Shown in pieces: positions 49,874 to 57,736 of a DNA stretch of 64,000 nt. Location: positions 9,238,001 to 9,302,000 of the forward strand of contig NZ_CP063808.1 in NCBI RefSeq assembly GCF_018128905.1. The letters run 5' to 3'. The notes under the pieces were generated by a model that saw only the letters and a program-made list of their open reading frames with translations, was not told the origin of the DNA and made no database searches. The stretch comes from Streptomyces sp. A2-16 (lineage in GTDB: Bacteria; Actinomycetota; Actinomycetes; Streptomycetales; Streptomycetaceae). Each line of letters opens with the position of its first letter. Position 1 is the stretch's first letter. A program made the position numbers and the translations under genes.

Positions 49874-49934
49874 CGTCCGACTCCTCACAGGTAGGGGCTG
49901 CCGGCTTCACTCCAGCCCACTTCCCTTGCCTGAG

Positions 49935-50543
49935 TCAACCAAGTCGGCGCGGGGGCCTCCACATGGTCGTGACCACCTGCCCGCCCGCGAGGACGATCTC
50001 GTCCCGCACACCGAAACCGACGCTCTCGTAGCACCCCAGGTTGGCGGGGTTGGTCGACTCCAGGTAGGCGGGCGCGCCGAGTTCGTCGATGCGACGGAGA
50101 CCCTCGGCGACCAGCCCCATGCCGAGCCCCTTGCCGCGATGGTCCGCGTGGGTGCCGAGAATGGTGAGGCAGAAGAACGGCTCGGTGGGACGGGCCTCCT
50201 CGAACCGCTCCCCCACCGCCATGATCGCGCGAGCGGTGGCGGGATCCGTGGCCGCCGCCAGCCGCCCCTCCAGCCCGGCCGCCTCCTCCGCCGTGAGCTC
50301 GGTCCCGTCCGGCGGGATCCACACGGCGGCGGCCTCGACGCCGGGCGTCACCAGGGTCCACGGGTACCGGACCGCGGAGGCGGCGTAGACCCGCCACATG
50401 ACGGCGGCCTGCTCGGCCCGTCGCCCCTCGTCGGGGAAGGCGGCCGCTCCCCAGACGGGGTCGTGCAGGAAGGCGCTGGTGAAGACGGAGACGAGGGAGT
50501 CGACGTCGGAGGGGGTGGCGGTACGGGCGGGGGTGTGGGCCAT
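49935..50543 (-). CDS. GNAT family N-acetyltransferase
   Basis: 202 residues. The acetyl-CoA loop is 'HADHRGKGLGMGLVAEGL' (about 135-152), followed by 'ESTNPANLGCYESVGFGV'. The 'FLTILGTHADHRGKG' type is typical of GCN5-like toxin/amine acetyltransferases of streptomycetes. Substrate unknown. ATG 50543 is preferred to the ATG at 50597. Confidence 0.85.
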   Translation of the reverse strand: MAHTPARTATPSDVDSLVSVFTSAFLHDPVWGAAAFPDEGRRAEQAAVMWRVYAASAVRYPWTLVTPGVEAAAVWIPPDGTELTAEEAAGLEGRLAAATDPATARAIMAVGERFEEARPTEPFFCLTILGTHADHRGKGLGMGLVAEGLRRIDELGAPAYLESTNPANLGCYESVGFGVRDEIVLAGGQVVTTMWRPPRRLG

Positions 50544-50601
50544 GCCGCCATTGTCGGCCCGCTCCGGGAGCGGGACGCCGGCCCACACCCACCTCATACC
50601 G

Positions 50602-51735
50602 TCAGCTCAACGACTTCAGCGCGGACGCGTCGTACGGCTGGAGCTCGTCGAAACGGCCGGCGAGCACCTTCGCGGCCCACTCGGGGTCCTGGAGCAGCGC
50701 CCGGCCGACGGCGACCATGTCGTACTCCTCGCGCTCCAGGGCGTCGAGCAGGTCGTCGATGGCCTTGACCGGGGAGCCCTCGCCCATGAAGCCGCGGATG
50801 AAGTCGCCGTCGAGGCCGACCGAGCCGACGGTGATGGTGGTCCTGCCGGTGAGCTTCTTGGTCCAGCCGGCGAGGTTGAGGTCGGAGCCGTCGAACTCGG
50901 GGAGCCAGTAGCGGCGCGTGGAGGCGTGGAAGGCGTCGACACCGGCCGCGGCGAGCGGGGCGAGGATCGCCTCCAGCTCCTCGGGCGTCTCGGCGAGGCG
51001 CGCCTTGTAGGCCTCCTGCTTCCACTGCGAGTACCGGAAGATGATCGGGAACTCGGGCGATACCGTCTCGCGTACGGCCGCCACGATCTCCGCCGCGAAC
51101 TTGGTGCGGGCGACCGGGTCACCGCCGTAGGCGTCGGTGCGGCGGTTGGTGCCCGCCCACAGGAACTGGTCGAGGAGGTAGCCGTGGGCGCCGTGCAGCT
51201 CCACGCCGTCGAAGCCGATGCGCTCGGCCGCGGCCGCCGCCTCGGCGAACGCGCCGATGACGTCGTCCAGGTCGCGCTGGGTCATCGCCTTGCCGGTGGG
51301 CTCGTCGGCGCCGATGCGGATGCCGGAGGGGCCGACGGCGGGGGCGTCGGCGTAGGGCTGCTGCCCCTGCTCGCGGACCATGCCGATGTGCCACAGCTGC
51401 GGGACGATGGTGCCGCCCGCCGCGTGCACCTGCTCGGCGACCTTCGCCCAGCCCGCCAGCTGCTCCTCACCGTGGAACCGCGGGACGCTGCCGCTGTTCC
51501 CGGCCGACTCGTGGCCGACGTAGGTGCCCTCGGTGACGATCAGGCCGACTCCGGCGGCCGCGCGGCGGGCGTAGTACGACGCCACGTCCTCGCCGGGGAT
51601 GCCGCCCGGGGAGAACATGCGGGTCATGGGCGCCATCGCGATGCGGTTCGGGACGGTCAGGCCGTTGATGTGGGCCGGGCGGGAGAGGATCTCGGCGGCG
51701 CGGGAGGTGGCCGGAGGGGTGGCGGGGGCGGTCAC
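50602..51735 (-). CDS. Old yellow enzyme-type NADH:flavin oxidoreductase
   Basis: 377 residues, FMN-binding (beta/alpha)8 barrel. 'RIAMAPMTRMFS' holds the FMN-binding segment, 'QLWHIG' (about 114-119) and 'ELHGAHGYLLDQFL' (about 177-190) are OYE hallmarks, with the His/Asn pair region replaced by 'ELHGAHG'. It should reduce activated alkenes with NAD(P)H. GTG 51735 is assumed. Upstream is the tRNA-like unit on the same strand, ended by its own terminator. Confidence 0.88.
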   Translation of the reverse strand: MTAPATPPATSRAAEILSRPAHINGLTVPNRIAMAPMTRMFSPGGIPGEDVASYYARRAAAGVGLIVTEGTYVGHESAGNSGSVPRFHGEEQLAGWAKVAEQVHAAGGTIVPQLWHIGMVREQGQQPYADAPAVGPSGIRIGADEPTGKAMTQRDLDDVIGAFAEAAAAAERIGFDGVELHGAHGYLLDQFLWAGTNRRTDAYGGDPVARTKFAAEIVAAVRETVSPEFPIIFRYSQWKQEAYKARLAETPEELEAILAPLAAAGVDAFHASTRRYWLPEFDGSDLNLAGWTKKLTGRTTITVGSVGLDGDFIRGFMGEGSPVKAIDDLLDALEREEYDMVAVGRALLQDPEWAAKVLAGRFDELQPYDASALKSLS

Positions 51736-51844
51736 GTGGGGGTACTCCTCGGTATGTGCATGCGCATAGACAGTTCCCCTACCTCAACCGCCACGCACGG
51801 CACGGCATTTCCGACCGGTCCGTGATCCAGCGCACACATGAGGA

Positions 51845-51874
51845 AAGCCCGCCCCACTGTCGTGGGACGGGCTT
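51845..51874 (-). terminator. Intrinsic terminator of the tRNA-like gene
   Basis: The arms 51845-51857 and 51862-51874 form a 13-bp stem with a 4-base loop. As minus-strand RNA the one non-Watson-Crick position is a G-U wobble, while as plus-strand RNA it is a C-A mismatch; a UUUCCU tract follows on the minus strand. Both point to minus-strand use, 7 bases beyond the tRNA-like 3' end. Confidence 0.8.
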
Positions 51875-51881
51875 CTCGCGG

Positions 51882-51951
51882 AGCGCCGGGCAGGCCTTGC
51901 ACCTGCATTTCCCCGCAGGAAGCGGGGCGTCTTTCCTTGGACCACCAACGC
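51882..51951 (-). tRNA. Non-canonical tRNA-Gly(UCC)-like gene
   Basis: The minus strand folds as a 70-base cloverleaf. Acceptor stem 51951-51945 with 51889-51883 (7 bp, two G-U); U8; a D arm of only 3 clear bp (51942-51940 with 51931-51929) with G18-G19 and A14/A21; G26; anticodon stem 51927-51923 with 51915-51911 and loop CUUCCUG, giving U33 and anticodon UCC; a 4-base variable loop; T arm 51906-51902 with 51894-51890 and loop UGCAAGG. CCA is not encoded. G1:C72, C2:G71, G3:C70, C35, C36 and discriminator U73 are all bacterial glycyl-tRNA synthetase identity elements. Odd features: G55 instead of pseudouridine-55, U37, weak D stem. Read on the plus strand the loop lacks U33 and the T loop fails. 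Confidence 0.75.
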
Positions 51952-51993
51952 GTAGTCGACCGACGGAGCTTCACGTCGACCGGCTCGTGATCA

Positions 51994-51999
51994 ATCATA
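51994..51999 (-). promoter_or_regulatory. -10 box for the tRNA-like gene
   Basis: TATGAT on the minus strand is a near-perfect -10 hexamer, 43 bases before the tRNA-like 5' end and right after the groEL terminator. No good -35 is present, as for many streptomycete promoters. Confidence 0.5.
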
Positions 52000-52004
52000 G
52001 CGCA

Positions 52005-52049
52005 GAAAAAACCGCGGGCGGCACACCCCGCTTCCGGGAAGTGCCGCCC
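52005..52049 (-). terminator. Intrinsic terminator of groEL
   Basis: The stem of GGGCGGCAC (52016-52024) and GTGCCGCCC (52041-52049) is followed on the minus strand by a run of six U (52006-52011), about 33 bases beyond the groEL stop. Confidence 0.85.
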
Positions 52050-52081
52050 TCGGCAAGGACGTTGATCAACCCTCAGGTCGA

Positions 52082-53704
<1,623 letters not shown>

Positions 53705-53831
53705 GTGAAGTGGTCCCTCCAGGACTGGGGGTGATTCCTTCGGACCGCGCCCGCGCCCGCGACGGACGGCTCGCACACCTCGTGGGTTCCTTCCCCACCT
53801 GGCCTGCGGGCCTCACCGACCCGGTCCTTCG

Positions 53832-53858
53832 TTGTCACTCTCACCTTCAGAGTGCTAA
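53832..53858. promoter_or_regulatory. CIRCE operator A (groEL)
   Basis: TTGTCACTC (53832-53840), nine bases, GAGTGCTAA (53850-53858). The right arm is a perfect CIRCE arm and the left matches 7 of 9. It covers the presumed transcription start. Confidence 0.8.
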
Positions 53859-53864
53859 CGCCAA

Positions 53865-53893
53865 TGATTAGCACTCGGCATGGTCGAGTGCAA
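53865..53893 (-). promoter_or_regulatory. groEL promoter
   Basis: On the minus strand TTGCAC (53893-53888) and TAATCA (53870-53865) are separated by 17 bases, a good vegetative promoter lying between and within the two CIRCE elements. Confidence 0.7.
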
Positions 53894-53894
53894 G
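53868..53894. promoter_or_regulatory. CIRCE operator B (groEL)
   Basis: TTAGCACTC (53868-53876), nine bases, GAGTGCAAG (53886-53894). The left arm is a perfect CIRCE arm, the right matches 7 of 9. It overlaps the promoter, so HrcA bound here would block RNA polymerase. Confidence 0.8.
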
Positions 53895-53984
53895 CGCCTC
53901 TCAGGGAACGGCCAGGAACGACAGGGGGTGCGAGGGGTGTGCGAGGGGTGTGGCAGGGGTCCCGGCGGGGCCCCGGGACATGCC

Positions 53985-54027
53985 GAAGGGCCCGTACCCA
54001 TGACTCCCCATGGGGTACGAGCCCTTC
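53985..54027 (-). terminator. Terminator-like hairpin after the csp gene
   Basis: GAAGGG...GTACCC (53985-53999) pairs with GGGGTACGAGCCCTTC (54012-54027), a long stem with a small internal bulge, 44 bases beyond the csp stop on the minus strand. It also separates csp from the groEL operators. Confidence 0.65.
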
Positions 54028-54070
54028 GAAGAAGAACGAAGAACGACGCTGTTGTTACCCGGCGCGTGCT

Positions 54071-54277
54071 TCAGCCAGTCGCGAGACGGACCATGTCCGC
54101 CTGCGGCCCCTTCTGACCCTGCGAGATCTCGAACTCGACCCGCTGGCCCTCTTCAAGGGTGCGGTAGCCGTCCATCTGAATCGCGCTGTAGTGGACGAAT
54201 ACATCCGCACCACCGTCGACCGCGATGAAGCCGTACCCCTTCTCCGCGTTGAACCACTTGACGGTGCCCTGAGCCAT
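54071..54277 (-). CDS. CspA-type cold-shock protein
   Basis: 68 residues, one cold-shock domain. RNP1 'KGYGFIAV' and RNP2 'DVFVHYSAI' are intact. It is an RNA chaperone, abundant in streptomycetes, and is the plain form compared with the extended protein at 29664. ATG 54277 has GGGGAG 8 bases upstream. A leader of roughly 100 bases with two hairpins precedes it, which is typical of cspA-type post-transcriptional control. Confidence 0.95.
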   Translation of the reverse strand: MAQGTVKWFNAEKGYGFIAVDGGADVFVHYSAIQMDGYRTLEEGQRVEFEISQGQKGPQADMVRLATG

Positions 54278-54307
54278 GCCTAACTCCCCTATTACTGGCC
54301 CTTGCAC

Positions 54308-54361
54308 GGATCCACACTTCGTGGATCCGGGTCAGACCTCACCCCCCACATGGTTGGGGGC
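54308..54361 (-). promoter_or_regulatory. Two hairpins in the csp leader
   Basis: GGATCCAC (54308-54315) with GTGGATCC (54321-54328) is a perfect 8-bp stem with a 5-base loop; CCCCCCA...TTGGGGG (about 54342-54360) is a second stem. Both lie between the presumed csp transcription start (about 54383) and the start codon. Confidence 0.55.
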
Positions 54362-54389
54362 GTGCGCCGGAACGCGTCGACCGCGGCTG

Positions 54390-54417
54390 AATGTATCTGT
54401 CCAACTGCCGTCTGCAA
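54390..54417 (-). promoter_or_regulatory. Candidate csp promoter
   Basis: Minus-strand TTGCAG (54417-54412) and TACATT (54395-54390) with 16-base spacing. This would give a leader of about 106 bases. The remaining sequence up to 54633 shows no gene. Confidence 0.4.
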
Positions 54418-54633
54418 CAGGTCAATCGGACGAGAATTCTGGACGGAAGGGGTCCGGAATGTAGCGAGAATTCGCCCGAATTCGGGGCAAGTCGGGCCCC
54501 ACAAAAGGAGCATAAGACGCAAAGAACCCACACACTTTGGCTACTTCTCGTCGCATCCGAAGTCGGCACTCATATGCGCCCGGCATGAAGGAAGCAGCAG
54601 CTTCCCCAACTGTACCGCGCTCAACCATAGAGA

Positions 54634-54668
54634 ATTGCCCCCTCCGCTTCTCTCGCGGAGAGGGCAAT
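54634..54668 (-). terminator. Terminator of the ThrC-like/sulfur carrier operon
   Basis: ATTGCCCCCTCCGC (54634-54647) pairs with GCGGAGAGGGCAAT (54655-54668) over 14 bp with one mismatch that becomes a G-U wobble on the minus strand. It lies 52 bases after the sulfur-carrier stop and is followed by UUCUCUAU on that strand. Confidence 0.8.
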
Positions 54669-54720
54669 CGGATGAACACTCGGTAATTACTGTTACCGAA
54701 GGTAATGACCAGTCATACGG

Positions 54721-54996
54721 TCACCCGCCGGCGACCGCCGGGATGATGGAGACGCCGGCCCCGTCGGGCGTCGCCGTCTCCAGCCCCTGCTCGAACCGCA
54801 CATCGTCGTCGTTCACGTACACATTCACGAACCGCCGCAGCTTGCCCTGGTCGTCGAGAACGCGGGCGGCGATACCGGTGTGGTTCTTCTCCAGGTCCGC
54901 GATGACCTCGGCGAGGGTCCCGCCCTCGGCCTGCACCTCGGCCTGGCCGCCGGTGTAGGTGCGCAGGATGGTGGGGATACGGACGGAAACGCTCAT
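54721..54996 (-). CDS. CysO/ThiS/MoaD-type sulfur carrier protein
   Basis: 91 residues, beta-grasp fold. It ends in 'IPAVAGG', the Gly-Gly tail that is activated to a thiocarboxylate. 'SVSVRIPTILRTYTGG' and 'RFVNVYVNDDDVRF' closely resemble mycobacterial CysO. As a sulfur carrier it would donate sulfide to a partner enzyme. It is downstream of the ThrC-like gene (81-base gap holding a repeat) in an operon headed by a SAM riboswitch, while cysM and mec, the CysO partners in mycobacteria, are absent. GGAGG lies 7 bases before ATG 54996. The E1-like activating enzyme must be encoded elsewhere. Confidence 0.88.
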   Translation of the reverse strand: MSVSVRIPTILRTYTGGQAEVQAEGGTLAEVIADLEKNHTGIAARVLDDQGKLRRFVNVYVNDDDVRFEQGLETATPDGAGVSIIPAVAGG

Positions 54997-55026
54997 GTTC
55001 AGACCTCCGGTCGGATAAGGCTTTCA

Positions 55027-55066
55027 GGGGGCTCGGGGAGCTGCGCGACCTGCCCCCACCGGCCCG
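55027..55066. repeat. Intergenic palindromic repeat, copy 2
   Basis: 'GGGGGCTCGGGGAGCTGCGCGACC' variant of the element at 9848, followed by a shortened inverted partner. It separates the ThrC-like gene from the sulfur-carrier gene and may weaken read-through between them. Confidence 0.6.
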
Positions 55067-55077
55067 CGGACAGACGA

Positions 55078-56364
55078 CTACGCGAGGCCGGCCTCGCGGA
55101 ACGAGTCGAGGTTGGGGCGGATGGTCGCGGTCAGTCCCGTACCCGCCACCGCGTCCAGCGTCTTCAGACCGTCCCCGGTGTTCAGCACAACGGTCGTCAG
55201 CGAGGGGTCCAGCACCCCGTTCTCGATCAGCTTGCGGGTCACGCCCACGGTCACGCCACCCGCGGTCTCCGCGAAGATGCCCTCCGTACGGGCGAGCAGC
55301 TTGATCGCGTCCACGACCTGCTCGTCGTTCACGTCCTCCACCGCACCGCCGGTGCGACGGGCGATGTCCAGCACGTACGGGCCGTCCGCGGGGTTGCCGA
55401 TGGCCAGCGACTTGGCGATGGTGTTCGGCTTCTGGGGCCGGACCACGTCATGGCCCGCCTTGTACGCGACCGACACCGGCGAGCACCCCTCCGCCTGCGC
55501 ACCGAAGATCTTGTACGGCCTGTCCTCGACGAGCCCGAGCTTGATCAGCTCCTGCAGACCCTTGTCGATCTTCGTGAGCTGCGAGCCGGAGGCGATCGGC
55601 ACCACCAGCTGGTCGGGGAGCTTCCAGCCCAGCTGCTCGCAGATCTCGTACGCCAGGGTCTTGGACCCCTCCGCGTAGTACGGCCGCAGGTTGACGTTGA
55701 CGAAGCCCCAGCCCTCACCGGCCGGGTCGCCGATCAGCTCGGAGCAGAAGCGGTTCACGTCGTCGTAGTTGCCCTCGATGCCGACGAGCTCGCCGCCGTA
55801 GATCGCGGCCATGACGACCTTGCCCTGCTCCAGGTCGTGCGGGATGAACACGCAGGAGCGGAAGCCGGCCCGGGCGGCCGCGGCACCCACCGCGCCGGCC
55901 AGGTTGCCGGTCGAGGAGCAGGAGAGGGTGGTGAAGCCGAAGGCGCGCGCCGCCTCCAGGGCCTGCGCCACCACGCGGTCCTTGAAGGAGTGCGTGGGGT
56001 TGCCGGAGTCGTCCTTGATGTACAGACCGCCGGTCACGCCGAGCTCGCGGGCGAGGTTGTCGGCCTTGACGAGCTGGGTCCAGCCGGGGTTGATGTTGGG
56101 CTTGTCCGCCACGTCCGCGGGGACGGGCAGCAGCGGGGCGTATCGCCAGATGTTCGCGGGTCCCGCCTCGATCTGCTTGCGGAGCTCCTCGGTGTCGTAG
56201 GCCGAGAAGTCGTAGGCGATCTCGAGCGGGCCGAAACACTCCTCGCACGCGAAGACCGGGCCGAGCGGGACGCGGTGACCGCATTCGCGGCAGCTCAGCG
56301 CCGCGGCGGGACCGAGGTCGACGGTCGTGGAGTCGGTGGTGCTTGCAACAGTCTGCGCAGCCAT
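55078..56364 (-). CDS. thrC: Threonine synthase-like PLP enzyme (possible O-phosphohomoserine sulfhydrylase)
   Basis: 428 residues, fold-type II PLP enzyme. Lys128 in 'NPTHSFKDR' binds PLP and 'CSSTGNLAGAVGAAAARAG' is the phosphate-binding and substrate loop. An N-terminal Cys set (C25, C28, C40, C43: 'CRECGHRVPLGPVFACEECF') may hold zinc. ThrC converts O-phosphohomoserine to threonine. But this copy lies behind a SAM riboswitch and next to a sulfur carrier gene, and no hom or thrB is nearby, so O-phosphohomoserine plus carrier-bound sulfur to homocysteine is at least as likely. ATG 56364 gives the usual 'MAAQTV' start. Confidence 0.9.
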   Translation of the reverse strand: MAAQTVASTTDSTTVDLGPAAALSCRECGHRVPLGPVFACEECFGPLEIAYDFSAYDTEELRKQIEAGPANIWRYAPLLPVPADVADKPNINPGWTQLVKADNLARELGVTGGLYIKDDSGNPTHSFKDRVVAQALEAARAFGFTTLSCSSTGNLAGAVGAAAARAGFRSCVFIPHDLEQGKVVMAAIYGGELVGIEGNYDDVNRFCSELIGDPAGEGWGFVNVNLRPYYAEGSKTLAYEICEQLGWKLPDQLVVPIASGSQLTKIDKGLQELIKLGLVEDRPYKIFGAQAEGCSPVSVAYKAGHDVVRPQKPNTIAKSLAIGNPADGPYVLDIARRTGGAVEDVNDEQVVDAIKLLARTEGIFAETAGGVTVGVTRKLIENGVLDPSLTTVVLNTGDGLKTLDAVAGTGLTATIRPNLDSFREAGLA

Positions 56365-56383
56365 GGAGGCGAGGCCCTTTCTC

Positions 56384-56538
56384 CTCATCTTCCTCACGAC
56401 GCACTTCGCCGTGAGACGGATTTGGCACCTTCCCGAGCCGGGAGCCTCGCGGAGACGATCGTCAGTGATCACTACGAGAACCGACTGGAGGGTTGCCGGG
56501 GCTTCATCGGGCCGTATCCCTCTGCCCCTCTGGATGAG
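56384..56538 (-). ncRNA. SAM-responsive riboswitch (S-box class)
   Basis: The 155-base leader on the minus strand has P1 CTCATC (56538-56533) with GATGAG (56389-56384) and the conserved core: GCCCGATGA (complement of 56504-56512), CCGGCAACC (56499-56491), GGAAGGTGCCAAATCC (56433-56418) and AAGATGAG at the 3' end. These match the SAM-I/SAM-IV aptamer; which of the two cannot be decided by eye because the actinobacterial SAM-IV shares the core. There is no U tract. The 3' P1 strand continues into GAGGAG, so SAM binding could hide the ribosome site and shut off translation of the ThrC-like gene when methionine/SAM is abundant. Confidence 0.88.
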
Positions 56539-56675
56539 CGGTATGAAGTTGTGAACGGCGGGCCACCCTGGACATGCGATGGTCATCCGCGTTGTTCAAG
56601 ACTGTAACCGACGACCAGGACAGTTGAGAGAGTCGTCCGAACCGCGAGATGGATCACAAGTGAGGAGCCGCCTAC

Positions 56676-57620
56676 GTGCTGGAAGAAGTCGAGCGCTGGC
56701 TGAGCACCCGCTCCTGGTCGCTGACCGACCGGCCGCTGCACCGGATCATGGCCGCCAAGCAGCGCACCGGACAGCGGGTCAGTGTCGTGCTGCCCGCGCT
56801 CAACGAGGAGGAGACGGTCGGTGACATCGTCTCCGTGATACGTCACGACCTGGTGCGTCAGGTTCCGCTGGTCGACGAGATCGTCGTCGTCGACTCGGGG
56901 TCGACCGACCGCACCTCGCAGGTGGCCGCCGCGGCCGGTGCCACGGTGGTGCACCGCGACGAGATCCTGCCCCGGCTGCCCGCCCTGCCCGGCAAGGGCG
57001 AGGTCCTGTGGCGCTCCCTGCTGGTCACCACCGGGGACATCGTCTGCTTCATCGACGCCGACCTGAAGGAGTTCTCCTCGGACTTCGTCTCCGGCATCGT
57101 CGGCCCCCTGCTCACCGACCCCGAGGTCGACCTGGTCAAGGGCATGTACGACCGTCCCCTGGGCGGCGCCGCCGGACAGGGCGGCCGGGTCACCGAGCTC
57201 ATGGCGCGCCCGCTGCTGAACATGCACTGGCCGCAGCTGGCCGGTTTCGTGCAGCCGCTGGGCGGCGAGTACGCGGCCCGGCGCTCGTTGCTGGAGCAGC
57301 TCCCGTTCCCCGTCGGCTACGGCGTGGAGCTCGGCATGCTGGTCGACGCCCTGCACCTGGTGGGTCTCGACGCGCTCGCCCAGGTCGACGTGGGGGTGCG
57401 CAAGCACCGTCACCAGGACGGGCAGGCCCTGGGCCGGATGTCCGCCGCGATCTACCGCACCGCGCAGCTCCGGCTGGCCCGCGGCCACATGATCCGCCCG
57501 GCCCTGACCCAGTTCGAGCGGGGCGAGACGGGCTTCGAGCCGCGCACGTACTCGGTGGACACGGAGGAACGGCCGCCGATGCGGGAGATCACGGAGTACA
57601 TGAAAAGAAGGGTCGCGTAG
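56676..57620 (+). CDS. gpgS: Glucosyl-3-phosphoglycerate synthase
   Basis: 314 residues, GT81-type glycosyltransferase. It moves glucose from UDP-glucose to 3-phosphoglycerate, the first step toward glucosylglycerate and methylglucose polysaccharides. 'VVLPALNEEETVGD' begins the fold, 'DAD' at 127-129 binds the metal, and 'QPLGGEYAARRSLLEQLPF' and 'GYGVELGMLVDAL' are family features. GTG 56676 has GGAG 8 bases upstream. Divergent from the riboswitch-controlled operon. Neighbouring otsAB suggests joint compatible-solute supply. Confidence 0.92.
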   Translation: MLEEVERWLSTRSWSLTDRPLHRIMAAKQRTGQRVSVVLPALNEEETVGDIVSVIRHDLVRQVPLVDEIVVVDSGSTDRTSQVAAAAGATVVHRDEILPRLPALPGKGEVLWRSLLVTTGDIVCFIDADLKEFSSDFVSGIVGPLLTDPEVDLVKGMYDRPLGGAAGQGGRVTELMARPLLNMHWPQLAGFVQPLGGEYAARRSLLEQLPFPVGYGVELGMLVDALHLVGLDALAQVDVGVRKHRHQDGQALGRMSAAIYRTAQLRLARGHMIRPALTQFERGETGFEPRTYSVDTEERPPMREITEYMKRRVA

Positions 57621-57634
57621 TCCCGCCCGGAGAC

Positions 57635-57690
57635 CGGGGGAACTGCGCGACCGGCCGCCACCGTCCCGCGGCCGAAGGTCCGGCCGCAGC
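57635..57690. repeat. Intergenic palindromic repeat, copy 3
   Basis: 'CGGGGGAACTGCGCGACCGG' (57635-57654) followed by 'GGTCCGGCCGCAG' (57678-57688) as partial inverted partner, same element as at 9848. It occupies the gpgS-otsA gap. Confidence 0.65.
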
Positions 57691-57736
57691 GGACGGGAAC
57701 GTTTGAGCGGTTGGGTGCCGGGCTAGGTTTCGAGGC

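Noticed and set aside
51882..51951. tRNA on the plus strand
   Set aside because: The plus-strand fold would have A at position 33 and an eight-base T loop, and the following terminator pairs better on the minus strand.
53850..53876. GAGTGCTAA-N9-TTAGCACTC as the groEL operator
   Set aside because: This is the inside-out order of CIRCE arms. Each arm pairs better with an outer degenerate arm at the canonical nine-base spacing, giving two proper CIRCE elements.
54391..54588. Short open frames in the csp upstream region
   Set aside because: Composition is unlike neighbouring genes and the region holds promoter, leader hairpins and a terminator.
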